This document shows positions 1 to 11,704 of a stretch of 64,000 nucleotides of DNA, one piece after another. The stretch lies in contig JANDJZ010000123.1 of NCBI GenBank assembly GCA_027943245.1, positions 1 to 64,000 on the forward strand. Reading direction: 5' to 3'. A program made the position numbers and the translations under genes. The notes under the pieces are model-generated. The model was not told the origin of the DNA. It was given only the letters and a program-made list of their open reading frames with translations, and ran no database searches. The stretch comes from Acanthamoeba sp. SK_2022b. Its lineage: Eukaryota; Discosea; Longamoebia; Acanthamoebidae. Positions within the stretch are counted from its first letter, which is position 1. Each line of letters opens with the position of its first letter.

Positions 1-2149
1 GCCCTCCTGTGTGATGACGTTCATCAGCTTCTTGCGGATCGCGTTCAAGGCGTCCTTGAGCGAGTTTTGAAGAGGAGGCGAGACGGGGACGCGTGAGCCG
101 ATGAAGGGTCGATCGATGGAGAGGGAGAGGGAGCGGGAGTGGGGGGGGGGCAGGTCGTGGGCGGGAAAGCGAGAGAGCGTTTACCTTTTGTGTCTTGGTG
201 GCCAGCGTTTTGAATATCGAGTTGCTGGCTTTGTTGTCTTCGCGCGGTATCAGCGACCCGTGCGGAAGGAAGTCTAACCACAACCGCACACGCGCGCAAC
301 GCATACGCATCGAGAGTGAGCGAGAGACAGAGGGGGGCGAGCCAAGGGCGAGAGGCCAATCGGTCGAAAGAGCGATGCGACAGCTGGCCAATGGGTGATT
401 GGAGGGGGGGGGGGAGAGGGGAGTGTACTGTCGTCCATGTGGGTGGGACTGTCGGAGAGGAACGGCCTCAGGTCGATGGCGACGTCGTTGGACGTTGGCG
501 CGGGCGAGCGCAGCACGTTGCGTATTCGGTCCAACACGTTGGCGCTGTGTCGCATCGGCGCAACCAGGTCGACCGTCTGCGAGGCGGGGGGGGGGGACAG
601 ATGTCAGATGCGCTTTGAACCCGCGAGGCCCTAAAGACCAAAGCTGGCCCGCTGATCGAGGCGAGGCCACGCACTCGGTCGATGAGGATGAGAGACGCGG
701 GGACGGCCGATCGTGGCGAGGCTGGCGTTGCCGCGTGCTGGGCCTGCTCGGCCAGTTTGTTCATCTCGCCCGCTACCCCCCCCCCGGAGTTAGCCAAGCG
801 GCCACGCATCGCCCCATCCAATGATAGCGGGCCGTTACGGCGACCAATGGCCAAGGCCTGGTAGTACCGGTGAACCTGGCCGCGTGGCCGATGGGGTAGA
901 TGTCCTCCTTCAGGCCCCACTGCCGCATGGTCTGCGACAGCACGTTGGCCAATCGCTTCACCGAAAGCTGCCAGGGCCGCATAAGGCAGGGAGAGAGGGA
1001 GAGTGAGCGGTGAGAGCGCACGAGACTGGTCGCCTTGCGGTGGGACAGCGGCGCTGCGGTCTGAGTACCTGGTATGGCTTGGGCAGCTGCTCGAGCGTAG
1101 GCCTGGAGCAGAGGTGGTTGCGCAGCGACGCGTGCGTGAGGAGTGGCCGCTGTGGCGCCACAGAAGCGGAGCAAAGAAGACAACGACACGAGCAGTGTGA
1201 GGTACCCGTGTGGCGAGTCGGGAAGGTCGGGCAGCTGCACGGCGGGGAAGACGTCGTAGCAGGGCGGCAGGAAGAAGGTGTGTGGCAGGAACGGGCTGTA
1301 CAGAAGCGGGAACGGTATCACCACCGCCACTCTGTATTTTACAAGAGCAAAGTTCGTATTCATTCTACACTAATACAGAGCAATAGATAATAATAATAAT
1401 AATAATAATAAATGTAGGAGCTCGACGGAGAAGGTTGTAGAACGTACGGAGAGATGAACTTGCTGGCTTGCTTCTTTTTCATCCAGTCCTTCATCATTCG
1501 AATGTAGGAGCTGTGCACACAGAGATGCTCAGGTTAGCAGATAAAAAATTTAAAATAAATAAATAAATAAATAAAATCAGAGAGTAGAGGACGTGTGGAG
1601 GTTACTTGAAGAGGCCACCGCCGAGCTCTGGGTAGTGCGAGTGGGCCGACTCGGGCAGACCCGAGTACACCACGCACTCAGTGAACGTGCCGTTCTCGAG
1701 CACTCGCTTCAAGCTGTCCCTGTACTCGGGCAGGTAGGAGCCTATGGCGGCGAGGCCCTGAAGTCAGCACAAAATCACACGCGCCTGCACCATTGAGACG
1801 GAGTAGACGCACTGATGAAGATGAGAGCGCGAGTAGACGTGAACCCGGCAATGCTGGCGTTGTGTGCAAGCTCAACTTTATCGCTGATACATTCATGGCG
1901 GGTTAGAGATTGCCAACGGGCGTGCAGACAAAGCAGACAAGCGTACCCCGTGGGAGCGGATGGAAGCAGGGTGACATGCTCAGCACCAAGACCAAAGAAG
2001 AAATCGAGGCCACCAAACGTCCACTGCACGATCTCTGCCGCAGGGCCGTCCAGGTACACGATCGCACCCTTGAACTCCTCTTGTATGTCCAAAAACGGCT
2101 TCTTGGCCTCCCTGGCCACGTTCAACCCTTGCTCTTCCCCTTTCTCCAT
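1..2149 (-). CDS. SCFD2-like Sec1 family domain protein (C-terminus beyond window)
   Basis: Sec1/Munc18-like family member of the SCFD2 type, expected in vesicle-tethering or SNARE-related traffic. From the start at 2149 the protein reads MEKGEEQGL, then KGAIVYLDGPAAEIVQW, which parallels the SCFD2 start. Later exons give IPFPLLYSPFLPHTFFLPP (about 1205-1330), a helical piece QLSVKRLANVLSQTMRQWG (about 895-980), and the family hallmark LILIDR/TVDLVAPMRHSANVLDRI. That hallmark is split by an intron between about 690 and 580, where the donor GTGCGT follows LIDR. The last visible exon (about 1-60) reads LKDALNAIRKKLMNVITQEG, matching the loop and helix that follow the Sec1 core. The gene is cut by the window edge, so the C-terminal domain is missing. 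Several intron borders between 1400 and 1900 are uncertain. It shares a 253-base divergent promoter with dyskerin. Confidence 0.8.
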
Positions 2150-2402
2150 CTTGTTAATCCGCCACAAGACGAAAAATTATAAAAAAATAAAATAATCGCT
2201 GCACAAATCGTGGACGATGACTGCTCCTTGCTATGGCCAATGGAGCTGCAGCTTTGAAAAAGGCCAGGCAATGCTGGCGGGGTTGAGGTCTTTGCTTCCA
2301 ACTTGTTTCTTCTTTCTCTTTTGGCCGGCGGTGTGAATTGTGGACCCGAGGACAGCTGAGCGGAGTATCCATCGTTCATTTTCAATAATCACCACTGCTG
2401 CA
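2150..2402. promoter_or_regulatory. Divergent promoter between SCFD2-like and dyskerin genes
   Basis: This is the 253-base gap between two start codons on opposite strands. I see no convincing TATA box. A short A/T-rich stretch with AATAAT lies around 2176-2200. Shared use by both genes is inferred from spacing alone. Confidence 0.45.
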
Positions 2403-4602
2403 ATGTGTACGTGGCCAGGACCTCACTAGAAATCAAACGGATACTGTGCAAGCGGCATTTTGCCATCGCCATTTTGACCTCCGCTTGATTCTAATTCGGG
2501 CATTTGTCACTGGTGCAGCTCACATTAAGAAGGAAAAGAAGAAGTCCAAGGAGTCCCTTGGCGAGGCTCAGGCTGGAGGCGATTTCTCCATTTCGCCCGC
2601 CGCTAAAGGTGCCGTCCTTGATACCTCCAAATGGCCACTCCTCTTGAAGGTGCGCCTATATTCACAATTCCCCACACATCTCATCCCCGCGGACTCTTTA
2701 TGAGCTCTGGCACTTCATGGGATCAAATTTTCTTACATTTTTCGGACATCATCCCCTCTTGAAAATTGCGATAACCACAGAACTACGACAAGCTGCTTGT
2801 CCGCACTGGACACTACACCCCCATCCCCACCGGTCACTCGCCGCTTAAGCGTCCGCTCGACGATTACGTCCGTTATGGTGTCATCAACCTCGACAAGCCC
2901 GCCAACCCCTCCTCGCACGAGGTCGTGGCCTGGATCAAGAGGATCCTCCGCGTCGAGAAGACCGGTCACAGCGGCACCCTCGACCCCAAGGTCACCGGTA
3001 AGCGATTCCCCTCCCCCTTTCGTCTTTGGCTCTGCTTCCCACGAGATTTTCATCTTTTGTTGATCATCTCTCGCTCTTCTTTTTTTTCTTTCCTCTTGGG
3101 CAGGTTGCTTGCTCGTCTGCATCCAGAGGGCCACCCGTCTGGTCAAGTCCCAGCAGGGCGCCGGTAAGGAGTACGTCGCCGTCGTCCGCCTGCACAGCGC
3201 CATCGAGGAGGAGGCCAAGCTGGCCAAGGTACGCCGTATTCGCTGGACGATCTCTCACCTGAGGCATTGCGGTCGCTGATTCGACTTTCTCTCTCCCCGA
3301 TGTCGACAGGCCATCGAGACCTTGACCGGCGCGCTGTTCCAGCGTCCCCCTCTGATCGCTGCCGTGAAGAGGAGGCTGCGCGTGCGCACCATCTACCAGA
3401 GCAAGCTCGTCGAGTTCGACAAGGAGAGGAACCTCGGCGTCTTCTGGGTCGACTGCGAGGCCGGCACCTACATCCGTACCCTCTGCGTCCACCTGGGTCT
3501 CCTCCTCGGCGTCGGCGGTCACATGCAGGAGCTCAGGCGTGTCAGGTCTGGCCTTCTGACCGAGAACGTACGTTCTACCCTCTACTCGCACACTCGACTC
3601 TTATTTAATATTTTCTTTTGTATTTCTTTTCTTTTTCTTTTTCGATTCTGTGCAGGCCTCCGACTGCCTCGTGACTTGCCACGACATCCTGGACGCCCAG
3701 TACGTCTACGACACCTCCAAGGACGAGTCGTACCTCCGCCGCATCATCCAGCCCCTCGAGGTGCTCCTCACCAAGCACAAGCGCGTGGTGGTCAAGGACT
3801 CGGCCGTCAACGCCATCTGCTACGGTACGCACGTGCAAATGCGCGACGTGTGACGTTGAGAGGGAGCATTCGCTGACGATCGCCGTCTTAACAACGCAGG
3901 CGCCAAGTTCATGATTCCCGGTCTCCTGCGCTACGAGGAGGGCATCGAGGTCGGCGAGGAGATCGTGATGATGACCACCAAGGGCGAGGCCATCGCGCTC
4001 GGCATTGCGCAGATGTCCACCGCCGACATGGCCTCGTGCGACCACGGCGTCGTCGCCAAGATCAAGAGGGTCATCCTCGAGCGCGACACCTACCCGCGCA
4101 GGTGGGGCAAGGGCCCCAGGGTACGCCTTTCTCCCTCCTTCTCCTCCGCGTTTGTCAACTCTCTTCTCACCACCATCACCACCACCACCACCAATAACAA
4201 CAACAACAGGCTCAGCTGAAGAAGCAGCTGATCAAGGACGGCAAGCTGGACAAGTTCGGTCGTCCCAACGAGAACACGCCCAGCGAGTGGAAGAACACGT
4301 ACGTCGACTACAACGTGGCCAAGGGCGAGCCCCTGCCCGCGCCCGTCAAGTCGACGCCGACCACCCCGATGAAGATCGACGTGACGATCAAGGAGGAGCC
4401 CAAGGAGGCCAGCAACGACGAGGAGAAGAAGAGCAAGAAGAGGAAGAAGGAGTCTTCGGACGAGGAGTCGTCGGACGACTCTTCTTCGGACGACGACTCT
4501 TCGTCTTCGGAGGAGGAGGAGAAAAAGAAGAAGAAGAAGAAGTCTGCCAAGAAGGCCAAGAAGGAGAAGGACGCCAAGAAGGACAAGAAGAAGAAGCACT
4601 AA
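2403..4602 (+). CDS. cbf5: Dyskerin / H/ACA snoRNP pseudouridine synthase CBF5
   Basis: Catalytic subunit of H/ACA snoRNPs, which pseudouridylates rRNA in the nucleolus and, in animals, also belongs to telomerase. Exons 2403-2406, 2519-2649, 2781-2997, 3104-3228, 3310-3567, 3656-3824, 3900-4120 and 4210-4602 join in frame to 505 residues. The N-terminus has the DKC-type [19 protein letters not shown]. The TruB catalytic block reads [14 protein letters not shown] with the active-site Asp, followed by [17 protein letters not shown] and [16 protein letters not shown] domain lies in exons 6-7 ([18 protein letters not shown]). The tail is a highly charged K/E/S/D-rich stretch, as in other eukaryotic dyskerins. 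The first coding exon holds only ATGT; this start was chosen because it alone gives an in-frame Met through a clean GTACGT donor. AATAAA lies at 4631. Confidence 0.95.
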
Positions 4603-4630
4603 GCCTTCCTCATCGCCTTCGACAACGGAG

Positions 4631-4636
4631 AATAAA
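4631..4636 (+). terminator. Poly(A) signal AATAAA of dyskerin gene
   Basis: AATAAA lies 29 bases after the dyskerin stop and 124 bases before the next start codon, so the two genes are almost abutting. Confidence 0.6.
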
Positions 4637-4759
4637 AATTCTAATTAAAAAACATTCCAGAAAAAAGGCAGCAGCTGACGTCAGCAATTTTGTCGACAAA
4701 AGCTCACAAGAGGAGCAACCAAGCACGTCGGTGAGTAAAAACACTGCACATAATCCAAC

Positions 4760-7597
4760 ATGGATGATGAGGGCTTTGACATCTACGGGGACGATCTTAC
4801 TGGAGGCGCCTCAGATTCCAAAACGGCGGTACGTTGCACTCCACGCTGTGCCTGCACACATGATGTCCACCCCCCCTCGACCGATTCAATTCAATTGATG
4901 TCCTGCTACCTTAGGACAATGAGGACGATCTCTTGTACGGGGATCTGAGCGAGGGGGGCGCCAAGGATCAGAGCGAGGGGCAGCAGGACCAGGGCAGAAG
5001 CAGCGAGGCGGGAGGAGCGGGCGAAGAAGATCTGGAGCTCAATCTCTACGAGGTCGGCGACAAGGTCGAAGACTACGAGGAGAGCAGGGACAGCGGCAGC
5101 AGGCGCGGGCTCGAGCGCGAGCGATACCACCCGGCCGGAGCCGACCATCGGCCGCCCCAGAACAAGGTGCGGCGCCCACCCGTGCAGGAGGAGGAGATGA
5201 GTGATGTCAGTACGGCGGAGAAGCGAGAGGCATGCGTGTGCTGTCTTGTGCGCCGGCGCGTGCGCGCCCCACCGAGCTGTGGTGGTGGCGGCGGCGGCGG
5301 CGGTGTGGTGTGTCTGCGCAGTTGCGCGTTTCTCCCTCCTCTTTCTCTCGGGGCGATGTACATGCTCGGGCCGAGTGGAGATGTTGATGTTGATGATAAA
5401 TCCATCCGTCCTGCACTGCACTCCATTGCCTGAGCTCTCTCTCTCTCTCTCTCTCCTTGTGTGTGTGCGTGTGTGTGCTCTCCTCCGGTCCTCCTTTTCT
5501 CTCTCTCTCTCTCTCTCTCGCATGTGCTGTGGTCCCCCCGGGGCGCTCTTCGCTTGTGAGCGAACGAGAGAGGGGAGAGTGTAGGGAGACACGGGAGGGG
5601 GTCGAGTGGTGGGGAGGTGACAGATGGACACAGGGGACTCTCCCTCGCATTGACTGACCCCCCTCCCCCTCTTTCTCTGTGTGCGCACATGTGAATGGAC
5701 GAGCAGGAGGGCGGTCCGCCCTACGCCGCCGGACCGCAGCACGGATACGGCGGGGGCCGAGCGCCCCCCGCCTACGGCCAACGCCCTCCGCAGCAGCAGT
5801 ACCCCGGCGCCGGCGCCCCGCAGCCTCGTACGCCTCCCCCACTCCCTCATCCTCTCCGTCTCCTGCTTGACTCACTCCTCCCCATGTGTGCAGAGACGGC
5901 CACGGCGCCGCAGGACGTCCCCGCCCTGTACATCGGCAACCTGACGTGGGTTCGCTCTCCCCGCCTCTCGCCTCTCGCCTCTCGCCTCTCGCCTCTCGCC
6001 TCTCGCCTCTCGCCTCTCGCAGCGCTCGGTTTGTGGGGGGGTGGGGGGGGAGAGGACGAGACTGTCTCACGGACGTCGGTTGGTTTGCGCGCGCAGTGGA
6101 CGACCGACCAGGACCTGGAGGACGTGTGTTCGCAGTTTGGCAAGGTCAAGCAGGTCAAGTTCTTCGAGAACAAGCAGAACGGGCGCTCCAAGGGCTACGC
6201 GCTCGTGGAGTACTACGACGCCGAGGCCTCCCGGCAGGCCAAGGACAAGCTGCAGGGCTAGTGCGTGCCCTCCCCCCCCACCAACCAACCTTTCTTCCTC
6301 TCCCGTTCGTTCGTTCGTTCGTTCATCGGAGCGCTCACACGACCCGCGATGCCACAGCACGATCCACGACAAGCAGGTCATGGTCAACTTCGTCTCCCCG
6401 CAAACGCTGGCCGAGCTCAACAACCCCGGCAAGAAGGGTGCCCTCTCCCTCCGCTTGGTCATGTGTGTGTGTTCGCTTTATTTATTCATTTATTTTAAAT
6501 TTTAATTCGATATAATAAATTAATTATAAATTAATTAATTGTGTTGGTGGGTCAGGTGGCCCATCGCTCCCGCCGATGATGGGCGGCGGCGGTCGCGGCA
6601 TGTCGCGGCAGTCTGGCCCCGGCGCGTCCTCGTCCTCGCAGCCGCAGCGTGGCCCGCCCATGGGCGGACGCGGTACGCGCTGCCCCCCTCCCTCCCTCCC
6701 CCTTGTGTGCTGCGCCGGGACGCGTCTCACCGCTCGTCGTGTGTCCTATGTTTGACGCAGGCTATCCGCCGGGCCCGGGCGGGCGTGGGTTCATGCCGGG
6801 GCCCGGTCCCTACGGCCCCGACGGCCCGATGCCTCCGGGCATGCCTCCCGGCGGCGTGCCCTTTGTTCGCTTCCCCGGCGGCATGGTGCCCGGCCTGGGC
6901 CGGGGCGGCTCCGGCGGCCGCGGGATCATGGGCCACTCCCCCTACGGGCCCGACTTCTTTCCCATGAGTAGCCCACTCCCCCCTTCTCCCCTCCCATCTC
7001 TCCCTCTCGTTTGACGCGCGCCTTGGGGGGGGGGGGTGATGTGTGTGAGCAGTGCCGGTCCCGGGGGCGCATCTGAACCCGGCGTTCTTCAAGGACCACC
7101 CGATGGACGACATGTACCGCGGCCGGGATCGCGACTACCACGACGACAGGGACAGAGACCGCGACAGGGATAGGGACAGAGACAGAGATCGCGACCGTGA
7201 GCGCGATCGGGAGCGCGACAGGCCCGCGGGCGAGAGCAGGAGTTCGGACAGAGCGCCTGCAGGCGACAGGGAGAGGGAGAGGGAGCCCGACAGGGAGAGG
7301 GACCGCGAACGCGAGCGAGAGAGGGAGCGAGACAGGGACAAGGAGAGGGAGCGCGAACGCGAGCGGGACCGGGAGCGGGGTCGAACCTCGTCGAGCAGCA
7401 GCGCCAGCCACAGCCGGGGCAGCAGCCGGAGCCGACGGAGCAGCGAAAGGAGCGACGACAGAGGCGTCAAGAGGGAGCGGGAGGAGTCGTCGCGCTCGGG
7501 CGAGTCGTCTTCTCGTTCTACGCGCGACAAGGACGACGCGGACAGGAAGCGCCGCCGCGACGACTCCTCCGACAGCGGACGCCACGAGAGGAGGTGA
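4760..7597 (+). CDS. CPSF6-like cleavage factor Im large subunit (RRM + RS-like tail)
   Basis: Likely the large subunit of cleavage factor I, which helps choose poly(A) sites in nuclear pre-mRNA. Nine exons (4760-4828, 4915-5205, 5707-5827, 5894-5949, 6097-6260, 6358-6437, 6556-6672, 6761-6967, 7053-7597) join in frame to 549 residues. The start DEGFDIYGDD and the acidic region resemble CPSF6/7. The RRM opens with ALYIGNLTWWTTDQDLEDVC and contains KSKGYALVEYY-type RNP1 (RSKGYALVEYY). A Gly/Pro/Met-rich linker follows, then HLNPAFF, which recalls the NPAFF motif of CPSF6. The end is an alternating Arg-Asp/Arg-Glu domain. Intron 2 is long (501 bases), pyrimidine-rich, and ends next to an in-frame ATG at 5695 that could serve a shorter isoform. 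Intron 4 holds a heptamer array. Confidence 0.88.
5961..6020 (+). repeat. Heptamer array (CGCCTCT)n in CPSF6-like intron
   Basis: About eight tandem CGCCTCT units lie just inside intron 4, pyrimidine-rich on the coding strand. Confidence 0.85.
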
Positions 7598-7907
7598 TGT
7601 GGTGGACGTGTCGGCCACACAAAACGCGTTTGTCCTGCGAAAGTGTGGAGGGAAGATGGGCCGATGGGTTTGGAGGAGGTTGGCTGCACAACCACGCGCA
7701 CGACAAAATGAAGTTGCAAGGCAAAGACAAAAAAAGGGTTACAGAAAATTGATATTTGCGGACAGGTTAAGGAGTTGGGGGCCAATCGCAGGGGAGCGAG
7801 TCGCAGGGGTTGGGTTGCGCCCACTTTTTCTTGGTTTTTTCGTAGCCCGCCCCCGACCGCACACGCACAAATCTGGTTGCCATCTTCTCACTCCCCAGTT
7901 AGAAGAG

Positions 7908-8987
7908 ATGAGCGGCTCCAACTGTGTGGTATACGTCGGACGTCTGTCCTCCCGAACGAGGGAGCGCGACCTCGACGATGCCTTCAGCAAGTACGGCCGT
8001 ATCATCCGTCTCGACATGAAGGCCGGCTACGCTTTCATTGAATACAACGGTACGGATTTCTCTCCTAAACACAAAAAACATCATGAAGAGCTCAATTGGA
8101 GAATGGTTGCACCCTCAATCAAACTGGCACTAAAGCGACAATAATTTCGAATCCCAGATTCTCGCGATGCCGATGATGCTGTTCGTGGAATGGACGGTAA
8201 CGATCTCGATGGCGCTCGCATTTCCGTGGAACCCTCCCATCGCGGTGAGGGCCGCTGCTTCGCTTGCGGCAAGGAGGGCCACTGGGCCAGGGACTGCCGA
8301 GAGGGCCCCCGTGGCGGCAGCAGAGATCCGAGGGACAGGCGCGGCGGCCCCGCCAGGGCTTGCTACAGCTGCGGCGAGGTGGGCCATTTCGCCCGCGAAT
8401 GCCGTCGCGGTGAACGCTACCACCCCTACAGCAGGAGCAGCAGCCGACGCGGAAGGAGCCGCAGCAGGAGCCGCTCTCGTTCGCGTTCTCGCTCCCGATC
8501 GCGCTCGCGCTCGCCCCGATCGAGGGACAGGTCGCGCTCCCGCTCCCGCTCCAGGGATAGGCGCAGGGACAGCCGCTCCCCTTCTCGCTCCAGGTAGAGC
8601 TCCCCTCCCTCCATTTGCAATTCTACAAATGTGATTTTGGCGCGAAACCTGAGACCTGCGAAAATTCGTTCGCCCTTGCTCACCTGCGCGTTCTACTCGT
8701 GGCAGGTCGCCCAGGCGTTCGAGGTCCAGGGACAGGCGCAGCAGGGACCGCTCGGGCAGCCGTGGCAGGAGCCCCTCGCCCAAGAGGGACAGGAGCCGTT
8801 CGCCCGCTAAGGAGGACACCGCCAGAGCCGCTTCTCCCCGACCTGAGACCAACGGGTATCCGTCGCCAAGGCCCACTTGCTTGCTTGCCATGCTCGAGTC
8901 TAATCGAGAGTTGGTTCCTCCTTTATGTTCGTGCCTCTTCACAGGGAGGCGACCAAGCAGCGTAGCCCTTCGCCGGCGCCTGTGTGA
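7908..8987 (+). CDS. SR splicing factor, RRM + two CCHC zinc knuckles + RS domain
   Basis: Serine/arginine-rich splicing factor of the SRSF7/plant RS2Z type, acting in spliceosome recruitment in the nucleus. Exons 7908-8049, 8158-8593, 8706-8855 and 8945-8987 join to 256 residues. The RRM has RNP2 CVVYVG near residue 6 and RNP1-like AGYAFIEYN near residue 40. Two CCHC knuckles follow: [14 protein letters not shown] and [14 protein letters not shown]. Having two, rather than the single knuckle of SRSF7, matches the plant RS2Z subgroup. The rest is an RS/RD domain. At the end of exon 2 the donor GTAGAG contains an in-frame TAG, so a retained intron would give a 193-residue form with a shortened RS domain. 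AATAAA at 9128 probably ends the transcript. Confidence 0.92.
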
Positions 8988-9127
8988 GGGATAGCCACTA
9001 TGGCTTGACCCACACGTCAACATCATGCCACTCCACACACTACACAACCACCACTACAGATTCGCTCGGGCTGCAGGACCCTGCAAGAATGGCAGGAAGC
9101 ACTGGAGGGTCGGTCGGTGTCGTGGGC

Positions 9128-9133
9128 AATAAA
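9128..9133 (+). terminator. Poly(A) signal AATAAA of SR gene
   Basis: AATAAA lies about 140 bases after the SR stop codon and is the first such hexamer downstream of it. Confidence 0.45.
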
Positions 9134-10236
9134 CAAGCGATGATCGTTAGAGGGCGGCTGGACGGGGCAGCGACGGCGGCGGCCGGCATGGAGCAAGCGA
9201 AGGTGAAGCACAAGAAGAAGAAGAAGCACAAGAGCTCTTGGCGTGGGCCGTCCAAGTTTGGGGCTCGGGGCAGCTGCGGCAAAGCATCCGTGCCACCCTC
9301 TGCCCCTCTCCTCTCTCGCTCTCGCTCTCGTTTCCTGCTCACTCACTACTTTCCCGCCACTACTCACGCGCGACCCTGCCAGTGCGGGCGGCGAGTTATC
9401 CCCCAAGAGCGGCGGGTCTGTGTGTGAAGCTCGAGCCCGAGCAGTCAGGCAGCGGTGGCGCCTGTGCTCGACACCCGTCGTGGCCTTGCGTTGAGATCGC
9501 CAGCACGCGTGTCGCAGCACGCCCTTCCACGGCCTATCGCAATCGTAGGCGTACAGCCGAGGGAGCTCGCCAGCTGGAGGCCCAAGGGCAGGTCCCTTCA
9601 CGCTGGCAGCCAAACACACCACCACTACTCTCGCAGAGAGCGCGAGGGTGTGGGGACTTGCTCTTGGGCTTGGCCACGTGGTGTGTCGCAACCCCCAAAG
9701 GCAACGGTAGCCGCCAAGAGCCTTGGTGCCATGGTTTCTGGCCTGTGCCGACCCCCAACCAAAGGTGGGTTGTGCTTCACCGCCACCAGAGGACAGCAAC
9801 GGAAACCGGTACACCACCAGCACCGCATCACCGGTGTGCTTCACGGCAGGGCCACCGGCAACCAACCGGAGGCCACCCTGGCAGGAAAAGGTCCAAAATC
9901 TGGTTTGCGGCTCAACCCGCGGACACGTGTGTCCAATCGGAGCAAAGGAAACGGCAAACGCCCGGGAAAATTCCAACCGTTACCCCGGTTGCGGGTTTTC
10001 ATTTCAGGACATTTCTCGACGTGCGACGTGCTCTCTCAACGTATAAAACCGCTGCCTTGGCGACCCATACCGCTTTTTCGTGTCCCAGCCTTTCGTGCTT
10101 GAAGCCGGTCCCTTACTAGCGCCCTCCGTGCCCATCCTCAACAGCTCTTTTGGCCTCCTCGCAGAACGGCTCCTGAATAGCAGTGCCTTCCGTTCATTCG
10201 TTTTTCAATCGAATCGTATATAATCAAATCAAGAAA
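9134..10236. other. No gene recognised; promoter of Zn2Cys6 gene at right end
   Basis: GC-rich stretch with long open frames on both strands (for example 9238-10119 plus and 9023-9976 minus), none with a recognisable domain or convincing splice sites. A basic run GMEQAKVKHKKKKKHKSS is encoded near 9187-9240 in a frame starting at 9089. It superficially recalls FAM32A-type proteins but leads nowhere and overlaps the probable 3' UTR of the SR gene. The last 200 bases are probably promoter and 5' UTR of the transcription-factor gene. Confidence 0.4.
10042..10048 (+). promoter_or_regulatory. TATA box (TATAAAA) of Zn2Cys6 gene
   Basis: TATAAAA lies 195 bases before the start codon at 10237, in an otherwise GC-rich context. 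A second A/T tract, GTATATAAT, sits near 10216 but is too close to the ATG for a normal TATA. Confidence 0.5.
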
Positions 10237-11704
10237 ATGTCTTCCCCCTTGACCGAAGATCTGTGCTTCTCGCCCGACGATTACGATGATAATCCGGATC
10301 AGGAGGATGAGGATGGAGGACCCAACCACAAGAAGCGCAAGCAAGTGAAGCGTGCCTGCTTCAGCTGCCGCAAGGCCCATGCGCGTACGTGCCTTGCCAC
10401 TCACCAAATATTACCATTTTTGCCGATTGCATTTGTTCAAGGCGCTTGAAATTTCTCTTGGCCTCTCTGCGCTTTGATGGTTTGCAGCGTGGTTACCATG
10501 ACATTAACCACTTTCTATTACAGGATGCGACGAAGAGCGCCCCTGCCGTCGATGCATCCGCACCGGCTGCGAGTCCACATGCGTCGATGTACCGCGCAAG
10601 AAGCGCGTTCTCAAGAAGCCTGCCAAGGAGGAGAAGATTGGCCTCAAGCGCGGCAGGAGGAGGCGCCTTGACGAGAGCGGCGAGGGCTGCGAGAGCGGCG
10701 GCGAGAGCGATTCGAGAAACTTTTACTTCGATGTTGCCGAGGACGAGGTGCTCGAGGGCGGCAGCGTTGCGGGCAAGTCCACCCCGCTCTCCGCCGGCTC
10801 GTCATCATCATCATCTTCGACCGCCACTTCCACCTCATCTGCCTCGAGCTCAACCGCGTCACTCGCTACCAAGAAGTTCGACTTCACCTCCATCGCCATC
10901 AGCACCACGGAGGACCTCAAGCTCTCGTGGAAGGACTCTCTACTCGACTCGATGACCTTTGCCCACACCGACGACGAGTCCAAGGAGCCCTCTGGCGGCT
11001 CCTCCTCGAGCGCCAACGGCAGCAGCAGCAGCGGCGGGTCCCAGGAGGAGGAGGCTGAGTTCTGCTTCGACCTGGGCAAGTCGAGCGACGACGAGCGGTG
11101 CCTCGAGGAGATACCGCAGGAGATGGTCAGAGAACTGACTGAGCTGCGTTCGTACAACTCCACGCTCCAGGACATGATCAAGGACGTCCAGCAGTTCAAC
11201 TCCTACCAGCGCAAGAAGCGGCGCCAGTGGGAGCTCAGCAAGATCAACAGCGGCGCCGCCACGAGCACCGGCGCCCTCGCCGCGACAGCCGCTCCCAGCG
11301 ACGCCCTGCCCCAGTGGCTTGTGAGCGACTTCTCCAGCCTCTCCAACAAGCTGGTCGACCTCTCGTCCGACCCCCACTCCTCTTCCGCGTCGACCGCCAC
11401 CTCCTCCTCCTCCTCCACGTCGAGCGCCACCACCGCGGCCGCCGCCCTCCACCACGCCCGGGGCGAGGAGGGCGAGATGGACTACCTCGGCGCCTGGCAG
11501 CAGTCCATGTCCATGGCCAACCACGGCGCCCCGCTCCAGCTGCCCACGCAACTGGCCCTGCTCGCGGGCCACCACTCGATGCAGCTGCCCGGCCAGCAGC
11601 AACAGCCCCAGCAGCAGCAGCCGCCGGCCGCGGCGGCCAATGCGGCCGTGCCCCAGAGCGGGCCTGCTCCCTTTACTACGTCGCTGCCATTTACCGAAGT
11701 CTGA
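10237..11704 (+). CDS. Zn2Cys6 binuclear-cluster transcription factor, ERT1/AcuK-like
   Basis: DNA-binding regulator of the Gal4-type zinc cluster class, presumably nuclear. Two exons (10237-10384, 10524-11704) give 442 residues. An acidic N-terminus is followed by KKRKQVKRACFSCRKAHARC, then DEERPCRRCIRTGCESTC. The spacing is C-x2-C-x6-C-x5-C-x2-C-x8-C, and the family-typical RACxxCRKAHxxCD signature resembles the fungal gluconeogenic regulators ERT1/AcuK. The intron interrupts the cluster after the third-Cys approach (HA-R). Downstream lie a basic stretch (KKRVLKKPAKEEK), Ser-rich linkers, a probable helix near EEIPQEMVRELTELRS, and a Gln/Pro/Ala-rich end. No PAS domain could be recognised. 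The target pathway is unknown. Confidence 0.85.

Noticed and set aside
9089..9427. Possible FAM32A-like start with a Lys-rich run
   Set aside because: Only the basic stretch resembles the family. The conserved C-terminal half is absent and the region holds the SR poly(A) signal.
9023..9976. 317-codon minus-strand frame
   Set aside because: Low-complexity translation with no domain, overlapping the SR 3' UTR; a plus-strand frame of similar length is equally open, so GC content explains both.
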